Shown here piece by piece: positions 25,987 through 34,540 of a stretch of 34,540 nt of DNA. Numbering within the stretch: the first letter of the stretch is position 1; each line of letters opens with the position of its first letter. The notes under the pieces were generated by a model. That model was not told the origin of the DNA and searched no databases. It worked only from the letters and a program-made list of their open reading frames with translations. Made by a program: the position numbers and the translations under genes. Origin of the DNA: an uncultured Rhodospirillales bacterium (GTDB lineage Bacteria > Pseudomonadota > Alphaproteobacteria > Rhodospirillales > CAJXLG01); NCBI GenBank assembly GCA_913055885.1, contig CAJXLG010000006.1, positions 1 to 34,540 of the forward strand, in the 5' to 3' direction.

Positions 25987-26329
25987 GGCGTCTCCTCCCT
26001 GCTCGACGTCCAACCCTTCCTTTTCGGGAAAGGGCCGACGCCCCGGTGCCGCCGGTCGCGCCCCGCTTTCCCCCCGGTGTCGGCCGTGCCGGCCGACGCG
26101 TCATCCGGGCTCCGGCCGCGCCGGCCCGGGCCGGAAAAGGTTCTAGGTGCCGTGCAAAATAGCAGGGTGGCGGAAGGGCGGCAACAGACAAGACGCGGCG
26201 CCGCTTCATGTTTATTCTTTCTTATATTCCAGGGCGCTGATATGGGAGGCGGCGGCGCGTTCGCCGCAAGACTTGTTGTGCGGCGCAGCATATGATGCCC
26301 TGGAAGCGTGGCCACGACCCGGGGGAACC
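25987..26329. other. Divergent control region of the symporter and DUF294 genes
   Basis: 343 bp without a gene. Minus strand: a good promoter, TTGCCG (26184-26179), 17-bp spacer, TATTTT (26161-26156), giving a ~160-nt symporter leader. That leader contains the hairpin GTCGGCCG / CGGCCGAC (26079-26097, 3-nt loop), another palindrome CCGGCCCGGGCCGG (26121-26134), and the strong Shine-Dalgarno at 25992-25999. Plus strand: -10-like TATATT (26223-26228) and TATGAT (26291-26296) lie in an A/T-rich island (26206-26230) but without clear -35 boxes. Confidence 0.55.
26156..26184 (-). promoter_or_regulatory. Sigma-70-type promoter of the SSS symporter
   Basis: Minus strand: -35 TTGCCG (26184-26179), exactly 17 bp, -10 TATTTT (26161-26156). 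Predicted start near 26149, roughly 160 nt before the TTG start codon. Confidence 0.6.
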
Positions 26330-27796
26330 ATGACCGTCTCCGCCCGTACCGCCATCTTCAGCAAGCTGGTGCGCGATTTCATGCGCCCGGTGGCGGTGCG
26401 CGTGCCCCGCGGCACCGCGCTTGAGGCGGTGGTGGGGCGCATGCGTGACGCGGCCACGGCGTGTGCCCTCGTCACGGACACCGACGGCCGCGTCGCCGGC
26501 ATTCTCACGGAGCAGGACGTGACGCGCCGCGTCACCTTTTGCCACGGGGCGGATGAGCCCGTGGATACCGTCATGTCGGCGCCCGCCTTCACCATCGGGC
26601 GCGACGAGTATCTGTACCACGCCATCGCCGCCATGCGCCGGCGGCGCCTGCGGCACCTGCCGGCCGTGGACGACGACGGCATGCCCGTGGGCCTTCTGGA
26701 CCTGCACGAGGCCCTGGCCGTCACCGCCGAGGACGTGGTGGCCCAGATCGACCGTCTCACCCACGACGCCAGCCTGGAGGGCATGCGGGCCGTGAAGGCG
26801 GCGCAGGTGGACCTGGCCGCCGACCTGTTCGCCGAGCACCTGCCGGCCCCGGAGATCCAGGCGCTCATCACGCACGTCAACAACGACATCTACCGCCGCC
26901 TGACGGGGCAGATCGTGGCCGACATGAAGCGCCAGGGCTGGGGCGAACCGCCGGTGAATTTCGCCGTCATCGTCATGGGCTCGGGCGGCCGGGGCGAGAA
27001 CTACCTCTTCCCCGATCAGGACAACGGCCTCATCCTCGAGGACTATCCCAACGACCAGCACAATCAGGTGGACGGCTGGTTCCGCGCCTTTTCCGAGCGC
27101 CTGACGCGGGCGCTGGACGACGTGGGCTTCCCCCTGTGCCGGGGGTACTGCATGGCCGTGAACCCCCTGTGGCGCAAGACCCTGTCGCAGTGGACGGCCC
27201 AGGTGAGCCAGTGGACGCGCCGGCGCAGCACCGTCGCCATCCGGCTGGCCGACATCTTCTTCGACTTCCGCTGCGTCTACGGCGACACGGCGCTGGCCGG
27301 CGCCCTGCGCCGCCACGTGACGGCCCAGGTGCGCCGCAACCCCGCCTTCCTGCACGGCATGTTCGCCGAGGAGGCGGACCACAACGTGGCCCTCGGCCTG
27401 TTCGGGCGCTTCCAGACGGAATCGGAAAAGGAAGACTTCAAGGGCTGGATCAACCTGAAGCACACGGGGACCATCCCGCTGGTGGAGGCGGCGCGGCTCC
27501 TCGCCCTGCGCGAGGGCATTCCCGCCACCGGCACCCTGTCGCGCCTGAACGCCCTGCGCGGCAAGGAGGTGCTGAGCCGCGAGGAGCACACGGCCCTCAC
27601 CGACGCCTTCCACGTCCTCACGGACCTGCTGCTGCGCCGCCAGATCGACGACTTCCGCAACGACCGCCCGGTGAGCACCCACGTCCCGCCCGACAGCCTC
27701 ACCCACCGCGAGCGCGGCCGCCTGCGCGACGCCCTCAAGGCCATCGACAGCCTGCGCAAGCGCATCCGCATGGAGTTCACCGGGCACGTGTTCTGA
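26330..27796 (+). CDS. CBS-pair / DUF294 putative nucleotidyltransferase
   Basis: 488 aa from the ATG at 26330 (GGGGGA just upstream). Two CBS repeats occupy about 12-70 (FMRPVAVRVPRGTALEAVVG, GILTEQDVTRRV) and 78-135 (DTVMSAPAFTIG, PVGLLDLHEAL). A DUF294 nucleotidyltransferase-like domain follows with GSGGRGE (217-223) and the acidic DQDN (229-232), then the DUF294 C-terminal helical domain (LFGRFQTESEKEDFKGWINLKHTGTIPLVEAARLLAL). It resembles GlnD/KNTase-type nucleotidyltransferases and often lies beside SSS symporters. CBS domains would sense adenine nucleotides; whether the transferase modifies a protein is not established. It is divergent from the symporter. Confidence 0.9.
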   Translation: MTVSARTAIFSKLVRDFMRPVAVRVPRGTALEAVVGRMRDAATACALVTDTDGRVAGILTEQDVTRRVTFCHGADEPVDTVMSAPAFTIGRDEYLYHAIAAMRRRRLRHLPAVDDDGMPVGLLDLHEALAVTAEDVVAQIDRLTHDASLEGMRAVKAAQVDLAADLFAEHLPAPEIQALITHVNNDIYRRLTGQIVADMKRQGWGEPPVNFAVIVMGSGGRGENYLFPDQDNGLILEDYPNDQHNQVDGWFRAFSERLTRALDDVGFPLCRGYCMAVNPLWRKTLSQWTAQVSQWTRRRSTVAIRLADIFFDFRCVYGDTALAGALRRHVTAQVRRNPAFLHGMFAEEADHNVALGLFGRFQTESEKEDFKGWINLKHTGTIPLVEAARLLALREGIPATGTLSRLNALRGKEVLSREEHTALTDAFHVLTDLLLRRQIDDFRNDRPVSTHVPPDSLTHRERGRLRDALKAIDSLRKRIRMEFTGHVF

Positions 27797-27802
27797 GGAG
27801 CT

Positions 27803-28152
27803 TCAGGGCATGGCGTCGAAAAGCTCTGTTACCGCCTGCGTCCGCCGCAGCCAGCCGGCGGTGTGGGGGCAGCGCCAGCGCACCACTTCTTCCATGCGTT
27901 CGTAATCGCCGATGAGGTCCCGGTAGAAAACGGGCTCGTGGTGGGCGACGCGATTGCGCAGGCGCCGGATATGCTCCAGGTCGGCTTGGAGGCGCGTCCG
28001 GGCCTCGAAAGGGCTGTTCGCAACGTGCGCAGGAAAAGCATCATCCATGTGGGCGGCCCAAAGCCCCGGGTGAAAGCGTCGGGTAAGAAGTTTCTCCCAG
28101 AACACGAAAGGCAGATCAGCAACCCCCTCGCCAGTGTTTCTGGTACGGTCAT
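27803..28152 (-). pseudogene. Abi-like protein remnant: N-terminus lost, frameshifted at a G run
   Basis: The main frame (downstream of the GTG at 28105) reads LPFVFWEKLLTRRFHPGLWAAHM, then LRNRVAHHEPVFYRDLIGDYERMEEVVRWRCPHTAGWL. This is the C-terminal half of the Abi_2/Abi-like family; RNR-x-x-HHEP is the HEPN-like signature. Upstream, a second frame beginning at the ATG 28152 reads TVPETLARG, which joins sensibly to GVADLPFVFW only if one G is added to the five-G run (plus strand C5 at 28123-28127). A stop lies 18 nt before that ATG, and the ~180-residue N-terminal half is absent. I therefore call it a degraded gene, although a sequencing error at the homopolymer could explain the shift. 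Local GC is lower than in the flanks. Confidence 0.68.
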
Positions 28153-28341
28153 GTTTTTCTCTCGTCTTCGTTAACCGGATTCGTCCGTGCTTTCGGGGGG
28201 GGGAAGGGCGCTCTATCGATACAAGGTCAGCGCGCAGGACGCATCATTTTTCGTAACATGAAGGTAACGCCGGAAACGGGCACGGGACACGGCATCCGGG
28301 ATCGTATAAGCTTCGTGGGCATGGAAACCGTAAGGTGATCG
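28153..28341. other. Gap between Abi-like remnant and photolyase
   Basis: 189 bp, A/T-richer than average, with a nine-base G run (28195-28203). No gene, promoter or terminator was convincing; it may be what is left of the lost N-terminal half of the Abi-like gene. Confidence 0.35.
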
Positions 28342-29700
28342 CTATTCGCGCAACGAACGGAACGCCTCCAGCGCCCGTTGCCGGGCCGCCTTGTGGTCCA
28401 CCAGGGGCGCCGGGTACCCGGTTGGCGGGGCCTTCCAGGGCGTGTGCACCGTCGTAGCGGGCAGGTCACGCAGCTCCGGCACCCATCTGCGCACGTAGGT
28501 GCCGTCCGGGTCGAATCGTTGGCCCTGCGTAACGGGATTGAAGATGCGGAAATAGGGCGCCGCGTCGGCGCCGCAGCCCGCCACCCACTGCCAGTTGGCG
28601 GCGTTGCTCGCCGGGTCGGCGTCCACCAGGCGCTCGCGGAACCAGCGCTCCCCTTCCTGCCACGGGATGAGCAGGTCCTTCACCAGGAAGGAGGCCGTCG
28701 CCATGCGCGCCCGGTTGTGCATCCAGCCGGTGGCCCGGAGCTGGCGCATGCCGGCGTCGATGAAGGGGAAGCCCGTGCGCCCGGCACACCAGGCGGCGAC
28801 GGCCGCCGCGTCGTCGCGCCAGGGAAAGGCGGCGAATTCCGGCTTCCAGGGGGTGTCGGCCAGGCCCGGATGCTGCCACAGCAGGTGGTAGCAGAAGCCG
28901 CGCCAGCCCAGTTCCCGCCGGAAGGCCGCCGCCCCCGCCGTGCCCTCGACGGCGTGCCACACCGTCGCCGCCGACAGATTGCCCGCCGCCAGGCAGGGCG
29001 ACAGGCCGCTGGTGCCGTCGCGGTCGGGCCGGTCCCGCGTCGCCGCGTAGTCGGGCAGAACCCGCACCGCGGCGTCCTCAAGCGCCGCCCGCGCCCCCGT
29101 CGGGTCGGGCTGCCAAGTGGCCTCCGGCGCCATGTCCGGCGGCGGCGGGGCGGCCGGCAGCGGCGCGCCATCCGGGCGGGGGCCGGGCCTCAGGGCCGCC
29201 GGCCGCGCCACCGGGCCGGGCGGCGGCCCCGCCCGTTCCAGCGCCCGCCAGTAGGGCGTGAAGACCCGGAACGGGGTACCGCCCTTGGTGCGCGGCCGGC
29301 CGGGGTCGGCCGGCCATTCGTGGGCGAAGCGCCGCACCCGCACGCCGGCGCGGTCCAGGGCGGCGGCCGTCTCCGCGTCGGCGGCCGCCGCGCCGGGCGT
29401 CACGGAATCGTTCCAGAAAACCGAGTCGGCCCCCGTTTCCGCCGCCAGGGCCGGCAGGCCTTCCGCCGCCGGGCCGGGGCGCACCACCAGGAACGCCCCC
29501 AGGGCGGCCAGGTCCCCGGCAAGCGCCGCCAGGGCGCGGTCGCGCCACCAGCGGGCCGCGGCGCCGGGCGGGGCGTGGGCCGGCTCGTCGGGCAGGCAGA
29601 CGGGCACCACGGGCCGGCCTTCCGCGGCCGCCGTGGCCAGGGCGGGATGGTCCGCCGTGCGCAGGTCGCGGCGGAACCAGACGAGGACAGGGACGGTCAT
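28342..29700 (-). CDS. phrB: Deoxyribodipyrimidine photolyase (cryptochrome/photolyase family)
   Basis: 452 aa, typical of class I CPD photolyases. The N-terminal alpha/beta antenna domain starts VPVLVWFRRDLRTADHPAL. The FAD-binding domain has GTSGLSPCLAAGNLSAATVWHAV, WRGFCYHLLWQHPG and the signature TGFPFIDAGMRQLRATGWMHNRARM. It continues with DADPASNAANWQWVAGCGADAAPYFRIFNP. It uses blue light to split cyclobutane pyrimidine dimers. The ATG at 29700 has AAGGTGG upstream. It is divergent from the EamA exporter with 43 bp between starts. Light-driven repair implies exposure to sunlight. Confidence 0.93.
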   Translation of the reverse strand: MTVPVLVWFRRDLRTADHPALATAAAEGRPVVPVCLPDEPAHAPPGAAARWWRDRALAALAGDLAALGAFLVVRPGPAAEGLPALAAETGADSVFWNDSVTPGAAAADAETAAALDRAGVRVRRFAHEWPADPGRPRTKGGTPFRVFTPYWRALERAGPPPGPVARPAALRPGPRPDGAPLPAAPPPPDMAPEATWQPDPTGARAALEDAAVRVLPDYAATRDRPDRDGTSGLSPCLAAGNLSAATVWHAVEGTAGAAAFRRELGWRGFCYHLLWQHPGLADTPWKPEFAAFPWRDDAAAVAAWCAGRTGFPFIDAGMRQLRATGWMHNRARMATASFLVKDLLIPWQEGERWFRERLVDADPASNAANWQWVAGCGADAAPYFRIFNPVTQGQRFDPDGTYVRRWVPELRDLPATTVHTPWKAPPTGYPAPLVDHKAARQRALEAFRSLRE

Positions 29701-29708
29701 GAGCCACC

Positions 29709-29743
29709 TTGTTTTGCGCTGCGAAGACGGGTAGGGTCCGGCA
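29709..29743 (+). promoter_or_regulatory. Promoter of the EamA gene, likely leaderless
   Basis: TTGTTT (29709-29714), 17-bp spacer, TAGGGT (29732-29737), then 6 nt to the ATG at 29744. No Shine-Dalgarno sequence precedes the ATG. Confidence 0.55.
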
Positions 29744-30721
29744 ATGTGGCGCTTCCTGACCTCCCCCTATTTCTACCTCATCCTGCCGCCCCTGTTCTGG
29801 TCGGGCAATGCCGTCGTGGGCCGCGCCATGGCCATGGACATCCCGCCCGTGGCCTTCAACTTCTGGCGCTGGGCGCTGGCGCTCGCCATCGTCCTGCCCC
29901 TGGCGGCGCCCCGGGCCGTCCGCCAGTGGCCCGCCGTGCGGGCGCGCTGGAAGACGGTGGTGGTGCTGGGCATCCTGGGCATCACGGCCTACAACAGCTT
30001 CCTGTACACGGCGGTGCAGACCACCACGGCCGTCAATGTCGGGCTCATCAGCGCCACCATGCCCGTGATGATCGTGGTGCTGTCGTGGCTGTGGCTGGGG
30101 GACCGCATCGGCCCGCGCCAGGCGGCCGGCGTGGCCGTCGCCCTGGCCGGGGTGGTGCTGGTGGTGGGCCGCGGCAATCCCGCCGTGCTGGTCGCCGTCG
30201 CCCCCGTGCCCGGCGACCTGTGGATGCTGGGGGCGGCGGCGGCGTGGTCCATCTATTCCGTGGTGCTGCGCCGCCACCCGGTGGCGCTCGACCCCATGAT
30301 GCTGCTCACCGTCACCGTGGCCGCCGGCCTGGTGGCGGCGGCGCCCCTCTATCTGTATCACTACGGCCTGACCCTGCCCTTCGCCCTGACCCCGGAGACC
30401 CTGGCCACCATGGCCTATGTGGCGGCCTTCCCGTCGGTGGCCGCCTATGGCGCCTGGAACAGCGGGGTGGCCACGGCGGGGCCCAACGTCGCCGGCTATT
30501 ACAGCTATCTGCTGCCCGTCTTCACGGGCCTCATGGCGGTGGGATTCCTGGACGAGCCCCTGCGCTGGTTCCACCTTGTGGGGCTGGCGGTGGTCTTTGC
30601 CGGCATCTGGCTGAGCACGCACGGCGGGGGCCATCGGACCCGGGGACGGCCGGATAAAAAATTCGGGCCGGCAGGCAACCGGCCCGAGTCAAGGGAGGAA
30701 TGCGTCATGGGGCGCGACTGA
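29744..30721 (+). CDS. EamA/DMT-family transporter
   Basis: 325 aa with ten predicted TM helices in two EamA repeats: LILPPLFWSGNAVVGRAMA and FNFWRWALALAIVLPL in the first, DLWMLGAAAAWSIYSVVLRR and PVFTGLMAVGFLDEPLRWFHLVGLAVVFAGI in the second. Members of the drug/metabolite family export amino acids, metabolites or drugs; the substrate is unknown. The hydrophobic core ends near residue 298. The last ~25 residues (from RTRGRPDKKFG to the stop) are polar and lie antisense to the candidate small RNA at 30656-30746, so this tail may simply be the reading frame running through that locus. Confidence 0.87.
   Translation: MWRFLTSPYFYLILPPLFWSGNAVVGRAMAMDIPPVAFNFWRWALALAIVLPLAAPRAVRQWPAVRARWKTVVVLGILGITAYNSFLYTAVQTTTAVNVGLISATMPVMIVVLSWLWLGDRIGPRQAAGVAVALAGVVLVVGRGNPAVLVAVAPVPGDLWMLGAAAAWSIYSVVLRRHPVALDPMMLLTVTVAAGLVAAAPLYLYHYGLTLPFALTPETLATMAYVAAFPSVAAYGAWNSGVATAGPNVAGYYSYLLPVFTGLMAVGFLDEPLRWFHLVGLAVVFAGIWLSTHGGGHRTRGRPDKKFGPAGNRPESREECVMGRD
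30656..30687 (-). terminator. Intrinsic terminator on the minus strand
   Basis: Nine-base-pair stem (30663-30671 with 30679-30687) with 7-nt loop, followed on the minus strand by six T (30661-30656). No minus-strand protein gene lies upstream, which is what points to a small RNA. Confidence 0.75.
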
Positions 30722-30746
30722 AACAGCGAAAGGGCCCCGGCTGACG
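30656..30746 (-). ncRNA. Candidate ~90-nt small RNA with anti-Shine-Dalgarno motif
   Basis: Predicted start near 30746. Hairpin 1: CGTCA (30746-30742) pairs with TGACG (30707-30703), and GGGGC (30738-30734) with GCCCC (30713-30709). An unpaired stretch TTCCTCCCTT (30700-30691) follows, containing CCTCCC, which is complementary to ribosome-binding sites. Hairpin 2: TCGGGCCGG (minus strand; plus 30687-30679) pairs with CCGGCCCGA (plus 30671-30663), 7-nt loop, followed by A-T6 (T tract 30661-30656), a proper intrinsic terminator. No ORF is needed to explain this layout. It matches no RNA family I can name. Confidence 0.6.
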
Positions 30747-30752
30747 GGTGTT

Positions 30753-30815
30753 ACCCTAGCGTGTGCCGGGCGCCAACGCAACGCCTTTTTGATCAATTTT
30801 ATCTATTTTTTGCCA
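30753..30815 (-). promoter_or_regulatory. Promoter with UP-like element driving the candidate small RNA
   Basis: Minus strand: -10 TAGGGT (30758-30753), 17-bp spacer, -35 TTGCGT (30781-30776), and immediately upstream an A/T-rich tract with A runs (30786-30815), the position of an UP element bound by the RNA polymerase alpha subunits. The overlapping plus-strand TACCCT (30752-30757) has no -35, so the minus direction is preferred. The A/T tract could instead serve prfC. Confidence 0.5.
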
Positions 30816-30943
30816 AAACACCGCCGAGTCCCCGGCGTGCCGGGATACTGTTCCGGCGCGCCGGGGCCGCCCCCTTGAAACCGCGCGGGCGGATGGGGCA
30901 TATCACCCCCACCCTTGAACCGTCTTTCCCTGCAGGAGTCGCC

Positions 30944-32533
<1,590 letters not shown>

Positions 32534-32560
32534 CCCCTACCCTTCCGGGCCCGTGGTGGT

Positions 32561-32591
32561 TAGAGTGGGGCGGTCCGAAGCTTTTCGGGAG
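32561..32591 (+). promoter_or_regulatory. Possible -10 and ribosome site of the coiled-coil gene
   Basis: TAGAGT (32561-32566) is a plausible -10; GGGAG (32587-32591) lies about 10 nt before the ATG at 32602. No -35 is clear. Confidence 0.3.
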
Positions 32592-32601
32592 CGCAATCGC
32601 C

Positions 32602-33081
32602 ATGGCCCTGGCCGAAGAGGATTTCCGCGACATCCAGGAATACATTCGCCAGCACCTGCCGGAATGGCTGGCGGAAGTGCGCGCCGCCCCGGCCGCGCCC
32701 GGCGATCGCGAGATCTATGAGCGCGTCGTCCGCGTCGAGGAAGAGCTGAAACGTCAGTACGACGTGATGCAGCACGGCTTCCAGGCCATGGATAAACGCT
32801 TCCAGGCCGTGGACCAGCGCTTCGAGGAAATGCGCCAGGACATGGAAAAGCGCTTCGAAGCCGTGGACAGGCGCTTCGAGGCCGTGGACAGGCGCTTCGA
32901 GGAAATGCGCCAGGACATGGACAAGCACTTCCAGACCATGGACAAGCGTTTCCAGGCGGTGGAGCAGCGCCTGGAAGGCCTGGAGCGCCGCATGGACCGG
33001 TTCATGATGTGGTCCTTCGGCACCCTGGTCGCCGTCGGCGGTATCATCATCGGCGTCCTCAAGGTCTGGCCACCCGCCTGA
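32602..33081 (+). CDS. Membrane-anchored coiled-coil protein with heptad repeats
   Basis: 159 aa. A short acidic N-terminus is followed by about 75 residues of regular heptads built from RFEAVDR / RFQAVDQ and EEMRQDM units (approximately 64-135), then one C-terminal TM helix (MMWSFGTLVAVGGIIIGVLKVW). It should form a parallel coiled coil anchored by its C-terminus with the bulk in the cytoplasm, similar in shape to DUF1640/CCDC90-like and other RFE-repeat proteins. Function unknown. The coding DNA holds perfect direct repeats, so copy number may vary. It is monocistronic as far as can be seen. Confidence 0.8.
   Translation: MALAEEDFRDIQEYIRQHLPEWLAEVRAAPAAPGDREIYERVVRVEEELKRQYDVMQHGFQAMDKRFQAVDQRFEEMRQDMEKRFEAVDRRFEAVDRRFEEMRQDMDKHFQTMDKRFQAVEQRLEGLERRMDRFMMWSFGTLVAVGGIIIGVLKVWPPA
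32817..32921 (+). repeat. Perfect 30-bp direct repeats inside the coiled-coil gene
   Basis: An identical 30-bp segment occurs at 32817-32846 and 32892-32921, 75 bp (25 codons) apart, with a 21-bp near-repeat unit (coding RFEAVDR) duplicated in tandem between them. All offsets keep the reading frame. Confidence 0.85.
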
Positions 33082-33185
33082 AAAGTGGTGGACCGGGCGC
33101 ACCCCGTCCTGGCGCGCGGCGGGCGTGACGGTTACAGTCCCGGTCGGATCCCCCGGAAACGCAGAAGGGGAAAGAGCGCCCGGTC

Positions 33186-34540
33186 ATGCTACGGTCCATC
33201 GCGTCGCGCATCGGGGTCAAGGTGGCCCTCGCCTTTGCCCTGGTGATGCTCCTCACCGGTGGGGCGCTCATCGCCGTTTCCACCAACCTGGCGGTGTCCC
33301 TGGGCGAGAAGGCCGCCGACCGCAGCGCCCGCGCCCTGCGCGAGCAGGCCTACGGCGCGCTGCGCAGCGTGACGGCCGAACAGGCCCAGCGCTACGGCGC
33401 CCTGTTCCGGCGCACGGCGGGCCTGAGCCGTCTCCTGGGGGAGCGGACGGAGACCCTGCTCGCCCACCGGGAGACCTACGCCACGCCCCTGCATCCCCCG
33501 GACCTGCATGCCGCCGAGGGCCGCGGGATGCTCACCAACAACCCGGACGCCCCGGCCTCCGTGGTCTATTTCGGCGGCCGCGCCCTGGACGACAGCACCC
33601 GGCGCGAGCTGGCCCTCACCTCCCACCTCGACCCGCTGCTGCGGCGCGCCCGGCGCGAGGCCTACTCCGCCCGCGCGGCATGGTTCAGCGGCGCCCGGCC
33701 CTTCGTGCGCTATGTGCCCAACCTGCCGCTGATCGACGAACTGCCCAAGGGCTTCGACGGCCGCGAGGGGCGCTACTACCGGGTGGCCGCCCCGGCCAAC
33801 AATCCGGGCCGGGAAACCGTGTGGACGGAGGTCTACCAGGACCCCGCCGGCCAGGGCCTCATGGCCAGCGTCGCCACCCCCGTCTACGGGCCGGATGACG
33901 GCTTCCGGGGTGTCGCCGGCATCGACGTCACCCTGGACACCATGGTCAATCGCGTGCTCAAGGGGGACAGCGTGACCATCGCCGGGGACGCCATCGCCCC
34001 GGACAAGCAGTTCAGCTTCCTGGTGGACCGCCAGGGCCGCATCATCGCTTTTCCCCTGAACCGCCTGGACGCTTTCGGCGTGACGGCCCCCGACGACGTG
34101 GCCGTGGGCGAAACCCTGGGCCTCAGCCTGTTGAAGTCCGACAAGCCGGCGGTGCGCCGGCTCATCGAGGCCACCGTGGGCGATGGCGGCCGTTCCGTGG
34201 GCCGGCTGGACCTCGACGGCAGCCCCCATCTGCTCGCCATGCACGCCATGCCGGGCACCGGCTGGGTGCTGGGCAACGTGGTGGCGGAGGGCGAGGTGCT
34301 GGCGGGCGTGCGCGCGGCGCGCCGCAACATCGAACACGACGTCGCCGGCATGACCCGTTCCCTCACCCTCGTTACCCTGGGGCTCCTGGTGGTGACCCTG
34401 GCCGGTGTGACGGGCTATGCCGTGTGGTCCCTGGTGCGGCCGCTGCGCACCCTGGCGGGGGCCGCCGAGCGGGGGCGCGACGGCGACTACGGCATCCAGG
34501 TCCCGGCCGGCCGGTCGGACGAGCTGGGCCGGCTGGGGGG
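33186..34540 (+). CDS. Cache-HAMP membrane sensor protein, 3' end outside the window
   Basis: The frame from the ATG at 33186 is open to the end of the window (at least 451 aa). TM1 about 8-33 (VKVALAFALVMLLTGGALIAV), a ~350-residue extracytoplasmic domain of dCache type (YYRVAAPANNPGRETVWTEVYQDP, LMASVATPVYGPDDGFRGVAGIDVTLD, FLVDRQGRIIAFP, GTGWVLGNVV), TM2 about 397-420 (LTLVTLGLLVVTLAGVTGYAVWSLV), and the beginning of a HAMP domain (RPLRTLAGAAERGRDGDY). Cache domains bind small ligands. The output domain is not in the window; a chemoreceptor, GGDEF, SpoIIE phosphatase or kinase are all possible. A -10-like TACAGT is at 33133-33138; the Shine-Dalgarno is weak (GGGGAAAG, over 10 nt away). Confidence 0.82.
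   Translation, partial: MLRSIASRIGVKVALAFALVMLLTGGALIAVSTNLAVSLGEKAADRSARALREQAYGALRSVTAEQAQRYGALFRRTAGLSRLLGERTETLLAHRETYATPLHPPDLHAAEGRGMLTNNPDAPASVVYFGGRALDDSTRRELALTSHLDPLLRRARREAYSARAAWFSGARPFVRYVPNLPLIDELPKGFDGREGRYYRVAAPANNPGRETVWTEVYQDPAGQGLMASVATPVYGPDDGFRGVAGIDVTLDTMVNRVLKGDSVTIAGDAIAPDKQFSFLVDRQGRIIAFPLNRLDAFGVTAPDDVAVGETLGLSLLKSDKPAVRRLIEATVGDGGRSVGRLDLDGSPHLLAMHAMPGTGWVLGNVVAEGEVLAGVRAARRNIEHDVAGMTRSLTLVTLGLLVVTLAGVTGYAVWSLVRPLRTLAGAAERGRDGDYGIQVPAGRSDELGRLG

Noticed and set aside
24455-26295. Plus-strand open frames opposite the symporter
   Set aside because: They are shadows; the minus strand encodes a well-conserved SSS symporter with helices and family motifs.
30505-30708. 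Minus-strand 67-aa open frame over the small-RNA region
   Set aside because: No ribosome site, composition not protein-like, and the terminator hairpin falls inside it.
32817-32921. Repeats as a CRISPR-like array
   Set aside because: Repeats are in-frame coding heptads without unique spacers; no cas genes are present.

Overview
The window is about 34.5 kb of very GC-rich DNA (roughly 70% by eye) with dense, short-spaced genes and strong codon-position GC bias. Gene content (peptide chain release factor 3, a GT9 heptosyltransferase, an AapJ/BztA-type periplasmic binding protein, an SSS symporter next to a DUF294/CBS protein, HicAB) points to a Gram-negative, probably aerobic or facultative proteobacterium. 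I cannot fix the class; gamma- and alphaproteobacteria both fit. No rRNA, tRNA, CRISPR array or intact transposon was seen.

Left part (1-16,042) is a cobalamin region. It carries cobW, cobC (threonine-phosphate decarboxylase), cobB/cbiA, cbiD, cobK/cbiJ, cbiB/cobD, cobQ/cbiP and cobN, but in alternating orientations rather than one operon. Between them sit a low-GC NYN-domain RNase-like gene, a small membrane protein, an FHA-domain protein and a HicAB toxin-antitoxin pair. Three tail-to-tail gene pairs overlap by 14-18 bp. CbiD together with the CobN chelatase indicates the mosaic route known from pseudomonads. The early methyltransferases and the CobN partner subunits are not in the window. 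Upstream of the cluster are a TPR gene, whose 3' end looks cut at about position 130, and a Stf0-type sulfotransferase.

Middle part (16,120-24,000): a rhodanese; an apparent four-gene minus-strand unit (two small low-GC membrane proteins, a TorS-like sensor kinase, an amino-acid-type solute-binding protein overlapping the kinase by 4 nt); thioredoxin; an alpha/beta hydrolase; and a GT4-GT9 glycosyltransferase pair ended by a strong hairpin terminator shared with the convergent symporter gene.

Right part (24,028-34,540): the SSS symporter and the divergent DUF294/CBS signalling protein, a frameshifted Abi-like remnant, photolyase, an EamA exporter, prfC, a coiled-coil membrane-anchored protein with internal DNA repeats, and a Cache-HAMP sensor gene that runs off the window end.

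The most interesting non-coding signal is a candidate small RNA on the minus strand at about 30,656-30,746. It has an A/T-rich UP-like element, -35 and -10 boxes 17 bp apart, a 5' hairpin, an unpaired CCTCCC (anti-Shine-Dalgarno) stretch and an intrinsic terminator with six T. A second theme is a recurring promoter layout in which a TAnnnT -10 box lies exactly 6 nt before the start codon of genes lacking a Shine-Dalgarno sequence, suggesting leaderless mRNAs.
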